From: Oceanimonas pelagia
GTDB taxonomy: Bacteria > Pseudomonadota > Gammaproteobacteria > Enterobacterales > Aeromonadaceae
DNA: 64,000 nt
Direction of reading: 5' to 3'
Assembly: GCF_030849025.1 (NCBI RefSeq)
Contig: NZ_CP118224.1
Span: forward strand, 3,456,501-3,520,500
Made by a program: the position numbers and the translations under genes. Shown here in pieces: positions 44,402-54,249 of this stretch; the stretch's first letter is position 1; the number at the start of each line of letters is the position of its first letter. Under the pieces are notes generated by a model, which saw only the letters and a list, made by a program, of their open reading frames with translations, had not been told where the DNA came from and did not search any database.

Positions 44402-45442
44402 TCAGGGGTGTTGTTCAAAAAAGTCGAAAATGGCGTTCAGGGCCTGCTGCCGGCGCGCGTCCTGCTCCTGAAACAGCTCGTGGGCCGCGCCCTCTATTAC
44501 CAGCGGGCCGCCGCCGGCGCAGTGCCCAAGAGCCTGGCAGAAGGCGTTCTGGGCCTTGTTGTCCACCACCACGTCCCGGCCGGCCTGCAATACCAGCAGC
44601 GGCGTGGTGATCTGACGGGCGCGGTCGATGGTGCGGTCACCGGCGGCCAGGCTTTCCCCCAGCCAGTGCAGGCTGACGCCGCCCAGCTGCAGCTCGGGGC
44701 GCTCCCGGTACAGTTCGCGGAACAGCCGGTAGCGGACTTCGCTGTGGGTGAGCTCGTTGTCGGCAAAGGGGGTTTCCTCGTAGCCCCCCTGGCCGGGGGC
44801 ATAGCAGGCCTCGCGTCCCAGCCAGCGGCAGCCGGTGCCGAGCACGGTCACCAGGCCGTTGGCCAGCCAGCGTGGCAGGGGGCCGAGGTAGATGCCCATC
44901 ATGGGGGAAGACAGCGCCGCCGCCTGCACCCGTACTCGGGTTTTGCTCAGCCACAGCGCCGAGATGGTGCCGCCCATGGAATGAGCCAGCAGGTACACCG
45001 GCTGCGGCCCGGCGGGCAGTACCACCTGCTGCATGAACCGCTCCAGATCCTGCACATAGTCGTTGAAGTCGGTCACATGGCCCATCAGCGGATCGGCGGT
45101 CAGCCGGGGGGCCAGGCCCTGGCCCCGGTGATCATAGAGGTAAACGTTGTAGCCGTTTTCAAACAGATCCCGTGCCAGCTCCTGGTATTTGAGGTAGGAC
45201 TCGGTGCGGCCGTTGACGATCACCAGGGTGCTGCCGTGCTCGGGCCTGCGCAGGGCGGCCCAGGGCAGACGCTGATCATTCTGGCCGGCGAAGTGGCCTT
45301 CCACGGCGTGGGCCTGCCAGTATTGCTGCAGGCCCTCAAGCCCCAGCCCGGCCAGCTCGGCTTCGGTGGTCAGGCGCGGTGTTTGAGCAACGGCGGTGTT
45401 CATGACAAGGCAGATCCCGAGCAGGAACAGGCGGGCGAGCAT
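44402..45442 (-). CDS. exported alpha/beta hydrolase, lysophospholipase-like
   Basis: A 346-residue hydrolase with a signal peptide (MLARLFLLGICLVMNTAVA). The catalytic serine is in AHSMGG, an oxyanion region precedes it (YDHRGQGLAPRLTADPLMGH), the acid is in LQAGRDVVVD and the histidine in EGAAHELF. It resembles PldB-type lysophospholipases or monoacylglycerol lipases and probably acts in the envelope. The ATG at 45442 has CGGAG seven bases upstream; an ATG at 45463 is an alternative that also gives a signal peptide. Confidence 0.82.
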   Translation of the reverse strand: MLARLFLLGICLVMNTAVAQTPRLTTEAELAGLGLEGLQQYWQAHAVEGHFAGQNDQRLPWAALRRPEHGSTLVIVNGRTESYLKYQELARDLFENGYNVYLYDHRGQGLAPRLTADPLMGHVTDFNDYVQDLERFMQQVVLPAGPQPVYLLAHSMGGTISALWLSKTRVRVQAAALSSPMMGIYLGPLPRWLANGLVTVLGTGCRWLGREACYAPGQGGYEETPFADNELTHSEVRYRLFRELYRERPELQLGGVSLHWLGESLAAGDRTIDRARQITTPLLVLQAGRDVVVDNKAQNAFCQALGHCAGGGPLVIEGAAHELFQEQDARRQQALNAIFDFFEQHP

Positions 45443-45561
45443 GATGGGCTCCGGTCGGTTCATGGGTGAATGGCATAGGGCCAGTGTAGCGTGAAAGCCG
45501 GGCGGTGAGGAGTGAGGCGAAAGGGAGCACTCCTTCACACCTCATCCCCCTCACCAAAGAA

Positions 45562-47670
45562 TCATTTGCGCTGACGGTACACCTTGAGCACGTTGGGAGT
45601 CACCCGAATCTTGCGCATGATGTCGGCCAGGTGAATGCGGCTGCGGGTGGTGATCAGCAAATCCACCACATAGACCCGACCGTCCTTTTCCTCGGTGGCA
45701 ATGCTGTGAATATTGGCACCGGTGGCGGCAATGACATTGGCCAGCTCCGCCAGCGCACCCTGATGGTTGATGATCTCGATGCCGATTTCGGTCTTGAACT
45801 CGTAATCGAAGTCCTGCTCCATGTCCCACTGCACCGCCAGGTACTTGTCGGGCTCCTTGTTGTAGCCGCGAATGTTCTTGCACGACTCCAGATGCACCAC
45901 CAGGCCCTTGCCCGGACTGATGTGCGCCACTATGGGGTCGCCGGGAATGGGCCGGCAGCAGTTGGCGAAATTGAGCAGCATGTCGTCGGCGCCGCGAATG
46001 GGCATTTTCTTCACGGTTCTGGAGCGCTCGCTGGGGGCGTCGTCCAGCAACCGGCGGGCCACCACCACGCTCATGGCGTTGCCCAGGCCGATGTCGGCCA
46101 GCAGGTTGTGAATGGAGCCGTGCTTGGTGTCCTTCAGCACCTGTTCCACCCGCTCCACCGGAATGTCTTCCAGGTTTTTGGCCCCCAGGGCGTGGTTGAG
46201 CAGGCGCCGGCCCAGCAGCACCGACTCTTCGGTGCGCAGGTTTTTGAGGAACTGGCGAATCTTGGTGCGGGCACGGGAGGTGACCACAAAGTTGAGCCAG
46301 GCGGCGTTGGGCCGGGCGCTGGGGGCGGTGATGATTTCCACGGTCTGGCCCGAGTGCAGCGGCTGGCTGAGCGGGTAGGGCTGGCGGTCCACCCGGGCGC
46401 CCACGCAGGCGTGGCCGATGTCGGTGTGCACGGCATAGGCGAAGTCGACGGCGGTGGCGCCGCTGGGCAGTTCCAGAATGCGGCCTTCCGGAGTGAACAC
46501 ATAGATTTCGTCGGGGAACAGGTCGGTCTTGACCCCTTCGATGAATTCAAAGGACGAGCCGGCGCTCTGCTGCAATTCCAGCAGGCTCTGCATCCAGCGC
46601 TGGGCCCGCACCTGGGCGGTGGTGCCCGAACTTTCGCCGTCCTGCTTGTAGGCCCAGTGGGCGGCCACCCCCTTGTCGGCCATCTGATCCATGTACTCGG
46701 TGCGGATCTGCACCTCCACCGGCACCCCGTGGGGACCCACCAGGGAGGTGTGCAGCGACTGGTAGCCGTTGGTTTTGGGAATGGCGATATAGTCCTTGAA
46801 CCGGCCCGGCCGCGGCTTGAACAGAGTGTGCATCTGGCCCAGCACCCGGTAGCAGGTGTCGATGTCCTTGACGATCACGCGAAAGGCATAGATGTCCATC
46901 ACCTCGTGAAACTGCAGCTCTTTTTTCACCATCTTGTTGTAGATGGAGAACAGGTTCTTTTCCCGGCCCTTGACCTGGGCCTCGATGCGGGCGTCGTCGA
47001 GCCGGCCCTTGATCTCGGCCAGAATGGACTCGATGATCTCGCGCCGGTTGCCCCGGGCGCGGCGCACCGACTCCCGCAGCACCCGGGTGCGCATGGGGTA
47101 GAGGGCTTCCAGGCCCAGCTCTTCCAGCTCGTTTTTGATACTGTGAATGCCCAGGCGGTTGGCGATGGGGGCGTAGATCTCGAGGGTTTCCCGGGCGATG
47201 CGGCGGCGCTTGTCGGGACGCAGGGCGCCCAGGGTGCGCATGTTGTGGGTGCGGTCGGCCAGCTTGATCAGAATGACCCGAATATCCTGGGTCATGGCCA
47301 GCACCATCTTGCGGAAGTTCTCGGTCTGGGCTTCCTTGCGGTTGCGGAACTTGAGCTTGTCGAGCTTGGAAACCCCCTCCACCAGCTCGGCCACGGCGGT
47401 GCCGAACTGTGCTTCGAGCATTTCCCGGGTGACCGGGGTGTCTTCAATGGTGTCGTGCAGCAGCGCCGCCATCAGGGTTTCCTGATCCAGGCGCATCTCA
47501 CACAGAATGCGGGCCACGGCAACGGGGTGGGTAATGTAGGGCTCGCCGCTGGAGCGGGTTTGTCCCTGGTGGGCGTCGCGGGCAACGATATAGGCGGCTT
47601 TGAGTTGTTCCATCTGCTCGGGCGGCAGATAGGTGACGGCGATTTCTTTCAGTGGTTCAAACAGATACAA
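45562..47670 (-). CDS. spoT: bifunctional (p)ppGpp synthetase/hydrolase SpoT
   Basis: A 702-residue RelA/SpoT homologue. Domains in order: HD hydrolase (RSGEPYITHPVAVA, LLHDTIEDT), synthetase (YKNK-like region through TNGYQSLHTSLVGPHGVPVE), TGS (IYVFTPEGRILELPSGATAV) and a C-terminal ACT domain (EIGIEIINHQGALAELANVI). The intact HD site marks SpoT rather than RelA. Translation starts at TTG (LYLFEPL...), as in E. coli spoT. It lies in the standard gmk-rpoZ-spoT order. Confidence 0.96.
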   Translation of the reverse strand: MYLFEPLKEIAVTYLPPEQMEQLKAAYIVARDAHQGQTRSSGEPYITHPVAVARILCEMRLDQETLMAALLHDTIEDTPVTREMLEAQFGTAVAELVEGVSKLDKLKFRNRKEAQTENFRKMVLAMTQDIRVILIKLADRTHNMRTLGALRPDKRRRIARETLEIYAPIANRLGIHSIKNELEELGLEALYPMRTRVLRESVRRARGNRREIIESILAEIKGRLDDARIEAQVKGREKNLFSIYNKMVKKELQFHEVMDIYAFRVIVKDIDTCYRVLGQMHTLFKPRPGRFKDYIAIPKTNGYQSLHTSLVGPHGVPVEVQIRTEYMDQMADKGVAAHWAYKQDGESSGTTAQVRAQRWMQSLLELQQSAGSSFEFIEGVKTDLFPDEIYVFTPEGRILELPSGATAVDFAYAVHTDIGHACVGARVDRQPYPLSQPLHSGQTVEIITAPSARPNAAWLNFVVTSRARTKIRQFLKNLRTEESVLLGRRLLNHALGAKNLEDIPVERVEQVLKDTKHGSIHNLLADIGLGNAMSVVVARRLLDDAPSERSRTVKKMPIRGADDMLLNFANCCRPIPGDPIVAHISPGKGLVVHLESCKNIRGYNKEPDKYLAVQWDMEQDFDYEFKTEIGIEIINHQGALAELANVIAATGANIHSIATEEKDGRVYVVDLLITTRSRIHLADIMRKIRVTPNVLKVYRQRK

Positions 47671-47718
47671 GAGAATACCCCGACAATCAATGCCGTTAAC
47701 ACGCGATTGAAGAGCAAT

Positions 47719-47740
47719 GGGCCCGTGGTGTCACGGGCCC
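47719..47740. other. hairpin between rpoZ and spoT
   Basis: GGGCCCGTG and CACGGGCCC form a perfect 9-bp stem with a 4-base loop in the 93-bp gap. No U-tract follows on the leftward strand, so it may attenuate or stabilise rather than terminate the transcript. Confidence 0.5.
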
Positions 47741-47763
47741 GCCGGCAATGCTAAAGGCTGGGG

Positions 47764-48039
47764 TCAGCCGCGGCCTTCGGTAATGGCGGCCACGGCGGCC
47801 AGTTCGGCGGCTTCCATTTCCTGCTGTTCCTGGCGATCCTGGGCGTCCATCACGGCGTGATTGACCAGGCCTTCCTCGATTTCGCGCAGGGCGATCACGG
47901 TGGGCTTGTCGTTTTCTTCTTCCACCAGGGGATCCTTGCCCTGGGTAGCCAGCTGGCGGGCGCGGCGGGCTGCAACCAGCACCAGATCAAAACGGTTGCC
48001 AACCTGTTCTACGGCATCTTCAACGGTAACGCGGGCCAT
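47764..48039 (-). CDS. rpoZ: RNA polymerase omega subunit
   Basis: A 91-residue omega subunit: [46 protein letters not shown]. It helps assemble RNA polymerase and, in proteobacteria, contributes to a ppGpp-binding site. It is 49 bp after gmk in the same operon and followed by spoT. Confidence 0.96.
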   Translation of the reverse strand: MARVTVEDAVEQVGNRFDLVLVAARRARQLATQGKDPLVEEENDKPTVIALREIEEGLVNHAVMDAQDRQEQQEMEAAELAAVAAITEGRG

Positions 48040-48088
48040 AACAGACTCCAATGATTAAAAAAGGTGCAAAATTCTAATGGATATTAGC

Positions 48089-48718
48089 TTATTCCGCCAG
48101 TAGCCGGGAAAGCAAGTCGCGGTAGCGAACCGTCTGCTTGCCGGTGTTGGCGCGCTCGGCCTCGATAATGGCGCTGAGCTGGTTGAGGGCGTGGTCAAAG
48201 CTGTCGTTCACCAGCAGGTAGTCGTACTCGTCGTAGTGGGACATTTCCGACACCGCCTTGGCCATGCGCCCCTGAATCACCTCGGCGCTGTCCTGCTGGC
48301 GGGCATTGAGCCGGCGCTCCAGCTCTTCCCGGCTGGGGGGCAGAATAAAGATGGATTTGGCACTGGGGGACTGCTCCCGGATCTGACGGGCACCCTGCCA
48401 GTCGATGTCGAGCAGAATGTCGATGCCCTGGGCCAGTTGCTGATCGATCCACTCCCGGGAGGTGCCGTAATAGTTGCCGAACACTTCGGCCCACTCGTAA
48501 AAGGCTCCCCGGTCAATGAGCGCCTTGAACTCGGGTTTGTCGACAAAGTGGTAGTGCACGCCGTTTTCTTCACCCGGACGCGGGTCGCGGGTGGTGTGGG
48601 ACACAGACACCTGCAGCCGGCCATCGGCACTGGGGCGGTCGAGCAGGGCCTTGATCAGGCTGGATTTACCCGCGCCGCTGGGAGAGGAAATAATGAATAG
48701 GGTTCCGATGTGCGCCAT
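48089..48718 (-). CDS. gmk: guanylate kinase
   Basis: A 209-residue guanylate kinase with P-loop [15 protein letters not shown], the GMP-binding region [20 protein letters not shown] and [10 protein letters not shown]. It phosphorylates GMP to GDP. The first gene of the gmk-rpoZ-spoT operon, with the ATG at 48718 rather than an upstream in-frame start. Confidence 0.96.
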   Translation of the reverse strand: MAHIGTLFIISSPSGAGKSSLIKALLDRPSADGRLQVSVSHTTRDPRPGEENGVHYHFVDKPEFKALIDRGAFYEWAEVFGNYYGTSREWIDQQLAQGIDILLDIDWQGARQIREQSPSAKSIFILPPSREELERRLNARQQDSAEVIQGRMAKAVSEMSHYDEYDYLLVNDSFDHALNQLSAIIEAERANTGKQTVRYRDLLSRLLAE

Positions 48719-49024
48719 AGTGTTTGCCCGTTCGTGATACGTCCCGCGCCGCCGGCCGGGATCAGGGGCGGCCAATCCTACCAGAAAGCCGGAAATAAAA
48801 AAATGGCCGTTGCGAATGCAACGACCAGTCAAAAGTAACTATAGCTTGCTGCGGAAGTGCCCTCCACGCAGATTTCATTATGATCAGCAGCTCGCTTCGG
48901 CTCTATCAGTTTTTTCCTGCAAGAAACCTCGTAAATTCCGAGTTATTGTTGGCGAATGCAAGGGTTTCGGGTGCGCTCCGGTCTGCGTTGCTGGTCTGAA
49001 ACCGGCGACAAAAGGAGCCAGAAC
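48719..49024. other. 306-bp intergenic region between gmk and DUF6482 gene
   Basis: Besides the leftward terminator at 48797-48827 and the AAAGGAG ribosome site at 49011 for the next gene, nothing was recognised. Since the terminator lies upstream of gmk, the leftward transcript that it ends must begin within about 200 bp to its right. Confidence 0.5.
48797..48827 (-). terminator. leftward terminator upstream of gmk
   Basis: A seven-A run at 48797-48803 precedes a stem (TGG-c-CGTTGC / GCAACG-a-CCA, 4-base loop). On the leftward strand this is a hairpin followed by a U-tract. No leftward gene ends here, so it points to a small RNA or an attenuated gmk leader. Confidence 0.6.
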
Positions 49025-49333
49025 ATGTGGGATACACACATCCTGTTGCGGCAGCACGCCACCATCGACACCCTGAGGATTCATGCTCACGACATGAGCC
49101 TGTATACGGTGGAGGCGGAAATCGGCGGCGAATGCCGGCCACTGGCGGACGGTGGCAGCACACTTACCTTTCGCAGCATAGAGCACGTCCGCGAGCGGCT
49201 GGGCCCGCTGAACGTGGCCCGCTGTGTGCTGGTGCAGTCTTCGCCCTACCAGGAAATGGTGGGGCAGACGGCGCACACGGCGCCGCCCATGGAGCTGGCA
49301 CTGGCCTGGCCCGGCTGGCAGGCCGAGGGCTGA
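49025..49333 (+). CDS. small DUF6482-type protein
   Basis: A 102-residue soluble protein starting MWDTHILLRQHATIDTLRIH after AAAGGAG. The compact beta-rich pattern (LYTVEAEIGG, FRSIEHVRERLG, RCVLVQSSPYQEMVGQ) resembles the small DUF6482 family of marine gammaproteobacteria. No function is known. It is convergent with the glycosyltransferase gene, three bases apart. Confidence 0.65.
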   Translation: MWDTHILLRQHATIDTLRIHAHDMSLYTVEAEIGGECRPLADGGSTLTFRSIEHVRERLGPLNVARCVLVQSSPYQEMVGQTAHTAPPMELALAWPGWQAEG

Positions 49334-49336
49334 ACT

Positions 49337-50125
49337 TCAGCCATCGGGTGTGTCCCGGCGTACCACGTCTACCTTGTGCTGCTCCTTGGTCCACTTGCCC
49401 TGGGGCTTGTCGATGTACTGAAAATATTCGTTGGTAAAACTGCCCTGGCTGCAGGTGTGGCGATACCAGGTGGTGGGCACCTGCCGGTAGTCCAGCACCT
49501 GGTTGAATACGCCCGGGCCGGTCATGTCGTAAACGCCCTGAATGGTGTTCTCCCGAATATTGGTGAGCACCTGGTCGATGAGCCTGGCCAGATTGGGGTT
49601 GTCGGGTTTGCTGGCAATAAAGTAGTTGGTGAGCTCGTTGTGCTGACGAATGATGTACAGCTCTTCATGTTCGGGGCGAATGGTGCAGCCCAGCGGCCAC
49701 ACCGCGTGGGCGTCGATATCCAGATACACGCCGCCGTACTTCTGCAGCACCAGCAGCCGCCAGAAGTCCGCCTGGGCGGCGCCGATCTGCAGCCGGGAAT
49801 AGGCCGCAAAAATCTCCGGTGAGTAGTTGGCCTGAATAAACTCGGCCCGGGCCTCGGTGATCATGAAGCGATACTCAAAGGTGGGCGACATGATGCGGTT
49901 GAACAGGTAGTTGAGGTACACCGGCAGGGTGGCCTTGTCGGTATAGTTGGTCTGCCAGATGATGCGGGGAATGGGTCTGTCCGCCCCTTTAATCAGCGCT
50001 CCGGACCGGGCCGGCAGGGTAAAGCGCTTGTTGGGCAGAAAGTAATGAAAAACGTAACTCAGCACCTTGGTGATGTTGGCAACAAGCTTGATCAACCGGC
50101 TGACAAGGACGATATGCGCCTTCAC
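49337..50125 (-). CDS. glycosyltransferase with DXD motif (OCH1/Gly_transf_sug type)
   Basis: A 262-residue glycosyltransferase. It has the family pair PRIIWQTNYTDKATLP and ADFWRLLVLQKYGGVYLDID, the latter containing the metal- and nucleotide-sugar-binding DxD. A hydrophobic N-terminus (HIVLVSRLIKLVANITKVLSYV) may associate with the membrane. It probably transfers a hexose to a surface polysaccharide or lipopolysaccharide. Starts at GTG 50125 after GAGG. It stands alone, with no other surface-sugar gene near. Confidence 0.82.
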   Translation of the reverse strand: MKAHIVLVSRLIKLVANITKVLSYVFHYFLPNKRFTLPARSGALIKGADRPIPRIIWQTNYTDKATLPVYLNYLFNRIMSPTFEYRFMITEARAEFIQANYSPEIFAAYSRLQIGAAQADFWRLLVLQKYGGVYLDIDAHAVWPLGCTIRPEHEELYIIRQHNELTNYFIASKPDNPNLARLIDQVLTNIRENTIQGVYDMTGPGVFNQVLDYRQVPTTWYRHTCSQGSFTNEYFQYIDKPQGKWTKEQHKVDVVRRDTPDG

Positions 50126-50184
50126 GAAAACCTCATTTGATTGTTAGTGGCGTAAACAACCCGGTGATTCTAGCATGCTCGAAA

Positions 50185-50213
50185 CGCGAGCCGACCGCGA
50201 ATGTCGGCTCGCG
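50185..50213 (-). terminator. long hairpin downstream of GST gene
   Basis: CGCGAGCCGAC and GTCGGCTCGCG pair perfectly around a 7-base loop, 39 bp past the GST stop. No clear U-tract. Confidence 0.5.
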
Positions 50214-50251
50214 ACAGAATTCCTTGAGCGGAAGAGGTTAGCGTTCGTCCG

Positions 50252-50950
50252 TCACTGCCCCTGTTGCTCGTGTTCGGCCGGCGGGTAATTCTGTGGATAC
50301 AGGGCACGGCGGGCGGTTTCGTCCAGCTCGGTCTTGAAATTGGCCTGTTTGGCCAGCTGACGGGCCCTGGCCACCGCAGGACGGGCATCAATGGCATTGA
50401 ACCAGCGCTGCAAATTGGCGTAGGGAGCTAGACCCTCTTCACCCAGCACCACATTGGCCTTGTCAATCCAGCCCCAGGCGGCGATGTCGGCGATGGTGAA
50501 CTCGTCGCCCACTATGTAGTCGCGCCCTTCCAGATGGGTATTCAGCACCTCGTAATGGCGTTGTGCCTCGCGCAGGTAGCGATTAATGGCATAGGGCAGC
50601 TTTTCCGGAGCGGCGTGACGAAAATGCACCGATTGCCCTGAATACGGCCCCAGCCCGGTGGCAATGAACATCAGCCAGGAAAGCAGTTCTCCGCGCAAGG
50701 CGGGGGCGCCGCCCAGTTGCCCGCTTTTTTCCGACAGATAAAGCAGAATGGCGTTGGAATCAAACACCCGCTGCCCGTCGTCCACGATCGCCGGTGTCTT
50801 GCCGTTGGGATTGATGGCGCGGTAGGCGGGGGTGTGCTGCTCACCCTTGAGGGTATCAATCGGTGCCAGTTGGTAGGGCAGGCCGCTTTCTTCCAGAAAC
50901 AGGGCAACCTTCATCGGGTTGGGGGTGTGGTGAAAATAAAAAGTGATCAT
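50252..50950 (-). CDS. glutathione S-transferase
   Basis: A 232-residue GST. The N-terminal thioredoxin-like domain has NPMKVALFLEESGLPY, NPNGKTPAIVDD and FDSNAILLYLSEK (glutathione site), followed by an all-helical C-terminal domain (YIVGDEFTIADIAAWGWI). It resembles the YghU/nu-type branch by its long C-terminus. Divergent from a TetR regulator with four shared operator copies in between, so it is probably induced by the TetR ligand. The ATG is at 50950. Confidence 0.88.
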   Translation of the reverse strand: MITFYFHHTPNPMKVALFLEESGLPYQLAPIDTLKGEQHTPAYRAINPNGKTPAIVDDGQRVFDSNAILLYLSEKSGQLGGAPALRGELLSWLMFIATGLGPYSGQSVHFRHAAPEKLPYAINRYLREAQRHYEVLNTHLEGRDYIVGDEFTIADIAAWGWIDKANVVLGEEGLAPYANLQRWFNAIDARPAVARARQLAKQANFKTELDETARRALYPQNYPPAEHEQQGQ

Positions 50951-50982
50951 GGCTTCGTCCTTATGGTTGGGTGATGACTGCC

Positions 50983-51128
50983 TGAACACTCATTCAAGCG
51001 CGATATGAACAATCGTTCAAGCTAAATTTGAACGATTGTTCATGCCCCATGCCACATCGAGTGCGGCGCTCTTGCGCAATGGCGATAGGATTGGGCCTGG
51101 TAACGGGCTAGAATTGAACAGGTGTTCA
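50983..51128. promoter_or_regulatory. array of four TetR operator palindromes
   Basis: Four 14-bp palindromes of the form TGAAC-N4-(G/A)TTCA: 50983-50996, 51006-51019 (TGAACAATCGTTCA), 51029-51042 (TGAACGATTGTTCA) and 51115-51128 (TGAACAGGTGTTCA). The first three are spaced exactly 23 bp apart; the last sits 13 bp before the tetR start. They lie between the divergent GST and tetR genes and are the likely binding sites of that regulator. Confidence 0.82.
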
Positions 51129-51140
51129 AAAGGATGAATC

Positions 51141-51752
51141 ATGGTAAGTCAAGCAAAGTACGACCGTGCGCAGGCGATTCGGCAGGCAACCGAGCTGTTC
51201 TGGGCCAGGGGGTTTCATGCCACCTCCATGCGCACCATTCAGGCGGCCATCGATATGCGCCCGGGCAGCATCTATGCGAGCTTTGGCAGCAAGGAAGGCC
51301 TGTTTCAGGAAGCGCTGACCCATTACGCCTGCTCCAGCCGGGCCCGTCTGGCGGCCTGTGTTGATAAGGCGCCATCTCCCCTTGAAGGGTTGCGGGGCTT
51401 TGTCATCGAGGTGGTGATTGAATGTCGGGAAACGGCTCCCAGCGGCATGTGCATGCTGGTCAAGACCATTGCCGAACTGACTTCGGAGCATGCGGATTTG
51501 CTGGCACTGGCCAGACAGCTGCTTAAGGAGATGGAAGCGGCCTTCGCCGGGGTGCTGAGACAGGCTCAGGTAGAGGGCGAGATTGACGCCGCAAAAAGCC
51601 CGGAGCACATGGCTCGTTACCTGCAGATGCAGTTGATGGGACTGCGCGCCTATGCCAGGGCCAACGAAGGGGATGAGCTCATACGGGCGATGATTGACGA
51701 TGTGTTTGCTAACCTGAGATCTGCGCCGCAGGCCAGCAGCAGTCCGGCCTGA
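51141..51752 (+). CDS. TetR/AcrR family transcriptional repressor
   Basis: A 203-residue TetR protein. The helix-turn-helix spans residues 10-55 (AIRQATELFWARGFHATSMR, MRPGSIYASFGSKEGLFQEAL), and the rest is a ligand-binding helical domain similar to the NemR/AcrR-like group. An operator copy directly precedes the gene, implying autorepression, and others lie before the divergent GST. The inducer is unknown; an electrophile detoxified by the GST is a reasonable guess. Confidence 0.9.
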   Translation: MVSQAKYDRAQAIRQATELFWARGFHATSMRTIQAAIDMRPGSIYASFGSKEGLFQEALTHYACSSRARLAACVDKAPSPLEGLRGFVIEVVIECRETAPSGMCMLVKTIAELTSEHADLLALARQLLKEMEAAFAGVLRQAQVEGEIDAAKSPEHMARYLQMQLMGLRAYARANEGDELIRAMIDDVFANLRSAPQASSSPA

Positions 51753-51764
51753 GCAGAAAAACAA

Positions 51765-51788
51765 AAAGCCTCTGTTTACAGAGGCTTT
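51765..51788. terminator. bidirectional terminator between tetR and yicC
   Basis: AAAGCCTCTGT and ACAGAGGCTTT form a perfect stem with a 2-base loop, A-rich on the left and T-rich on the right arm, between two convergent genes. Confidence 0.8.
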
Positions 51789-51812
51789 AAGGGTATTCGA
51801 CGCCGGTCCGTA

Positions 51813-52676
51813 TTACTCGATGTTCTGGATCTGCTCGCGCATCTGCTCGATCAGCACCTTCAGCTCCACGGCGCTGGCGGTGATGTCGGCATTGATGGAT
51901 TTGGACCCGAGGGTGTTCGACTCGCGGTTGAACTCCTGCATCATAAAGTCCAGGCGCCGGCCGCAGGGGCCGCCTTTTTTGAGGATCTTGCGGGTTTCGG
52001 TGATGTGGGCGGTGAGCCGGTCCAGCTCCTCGGCCACGTCCACCTTCTGGGCCAGCAGCACCATTTCCTGCTCCAGGCGCTGGGCGTCCAGCTCGATCTT
52101 GGCTTCTTCAAACCGGTCGCGCAGGCGCTGGCGCTGCCATTCCATGATGGCGGGCATTTGCGCGCTGACTTTCGCCACTTCCTGCTCGATGCCGGCAAGA
52201 CGCTGCTCGATCAGCACCTTGAGCTTGTCGCCCTCGCTGGCGCGGGCGGCGAGGAAGTCGTTGATGACGTCGTCCAGCCCCTCAAGCAGGGCGCTGCTGA
52301 TGGCGTCCATGTCCTGGGCCTGGGCTTCCATCACCCCGGGCCAGCGCAGAATGTCCACCGGGTTCAGGGTGCCCTGGCCGGCCTGCTCCATCACCCAGGT
52401 GGCGCCTTCAATCAGCTGCTCGGCCAGGGCCTTGTTGATGTGCAGCTCACCCTGGCTGGCCTGGTTGCTTTCAAAACGCAGGGCGCATTCCACCTTGCCC
52501 CGCTGCAGCCGGGCGCGCAGTTTTTCCCGCACCATGGGCTCCAGGCCGCGAAACTGTTCGGGCAGCCGGGTGTAGGTTTCCAGATAGCGTTGGTTGACCG
52601 AGCGCAGCTCCCATACGGCGGTGCCCCAGTCCTGTTTGAATTCCTGCCGGGCAAAGGCGGTCATGCTGTGGATCAT
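51813..52676 (-). CDS. yicC: YicC family endoribonuclease
   Basis: A 287-residue protein, the length of E. coli YicC. It shows MIHSMTAFARQE, WELRSVNQRYLETY and the C-terminal DUF1732 stretch GRRLDFMMQEFNRESNTLGS. YicC proteins are reported to act as RNases affecting small RNA turnover. The ATG at 52676 matches the conserved start. It is divergent from rph, a common arrangement. Confidence 0.93.
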   Translation of the reverse strand: MIHSMTAFARQEFKQDWGTAVWELRSVNQRYLETYTRLPEQFRGLEPMVREKLRARLQRGKVECALRFESNQASQGELHINKALAEQLIEGATWVMEQAGQGTLNPVDILRWPGVMEAQAQDMDAISSALLEGLDDVINDFLAARASEGDKLKVLIEQRLAGIEQEVAKVSAQMPAIMEWQRQRLRDRFEEAKIELDAQRLEQEMVLLAQKVDVAEELDRLTAHITETRKILKKGGPCGRRLDFMMQEFNRESNTLGSKSINADITASAVELKVLIEQMREQIQNIE

Positions 52677-52773
52677 GTGCTTTCCATTCTGTGTCAAAGG
52701 GTAATCACAAAGTGTGACACAGCCGGGCTCAGGCGCCAACGTCGGGCGGCATGCATTGACCCGGCGCTTTCTT

Positions 52774-52779
52774 TATAAT
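52774..52779 (+). promoter_or_regulatory. -10 element (TATAAT) upstream of rph
   Basis: A consensus TATAAT lies 50 bp before the rph start. A TTGACC is only 12 bp upstream, too close for a normal -35, so the -35 is weak or further upstream. Confidence 0.5.
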
Positions 52780-52829
52780 GCCCCGGTTTGCCCGCCGGGC
52801 AGCGCCATTTTGACCTACAGGAGAACACC

Positions 52830-53552
<723 letters not shown>

Positions 53553-53602
53553 GCACGGCAACCCTGTTAACTTTTTGATTGAATGACAGTGCGGAGAGCA
53601 GC

Positions 53603-54244
53603 ATGAAAGCCTACCAGCGTGAGTTTATCGAATTTGCCATGAGCAAACAGGTGCTGAAATTTGGCGAATTCACCCTGAAGTCCGGGCGCAAGAGCCCCTA
53701 TTTCTTTAATGCCGGCCTGTTCAACAGCGGCCGCGATCTGGCCCGCCTGGGCCGTTTCTACGCCGCCGCCCTGGTGGATGCGGGCGTGCAGTACGACGTG
53801 CTGTTCGGCCCGGCCTACAAGGGCATTCCCATCGCCAGCGCCACCGCGGTGCAGCTGGCGGAAGTGCACGATCAGGACGTGCCCTACTGCTTTAACCGCA
53901 AGGAAGCCAAGGATCACGGCGAAGGCGGCAATCTGGTGGGCAGCCCGCTGGCCGGTCGCATCATGCTGGTGGACGACGTGATCACCGCCGGCACCGCCAT
54001 TCGCGAGTCCATGGACATCATTCAGGCCAACGGCGCCGAACTCGCCGGCGTGCTGATCGCCCTGGACCGGCAGGAAAAGGGCAAGGGCGAGCTGTCCGCC
54101 ATTCAGGAAGTGGAGCGCGACTACCAGGCCCAGGTTACCGCCATCATTACGCTGGCCGACCTGATCGAGTATCTGAGCGAGCAGCCGGCCATGGCCGAGC
54201 ATCTGGAACGGGTGCGGGCCTACCGGGAGCAGTACGGCATCTGA
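53603..54244 (+). CDS. pyrE: orotate phosphoribosyltransferase
   Basis: A 213-residue PyrE that joins orotate and PRPP to make OMP in pyrimidine synthesis. The PRPP loop is [18 protein letters not shown] and the N-terminal [19 protein letters not shown] is conserved. It follows rph by 50 bp with no attenuator hairpin visible between them, unlike the E. coli pyrE leader. Starts after CGGAGAG. Confidence 0.96.
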   Translation: MKAYQREFIEFAMSKQVLKFGEFTLKSGRKSPYFFNAGLFNSGRDLARLGRFYAAALVDAGVQYDVLFGPAYKGIPIASATAVQLAEVHDQDVPYCFNRKEAKDHGEGGNLVGSPLAGRIMLVDDVITAGTAIRESMDIIQANGAELAGVLIALDRQEKGKGELSAIQEVERDYQAQVTAIITLADLIEYLSEQPAMAEHLERVRAYREQYGI

Positions 54245-54249
54245 CGGCG

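Noticed and set aside
53553-53602. pyrE attenuator as in E. coli
   Set aside because: No hairpin plus U-tract is present in the 50-bp gap between rph and pyrE.
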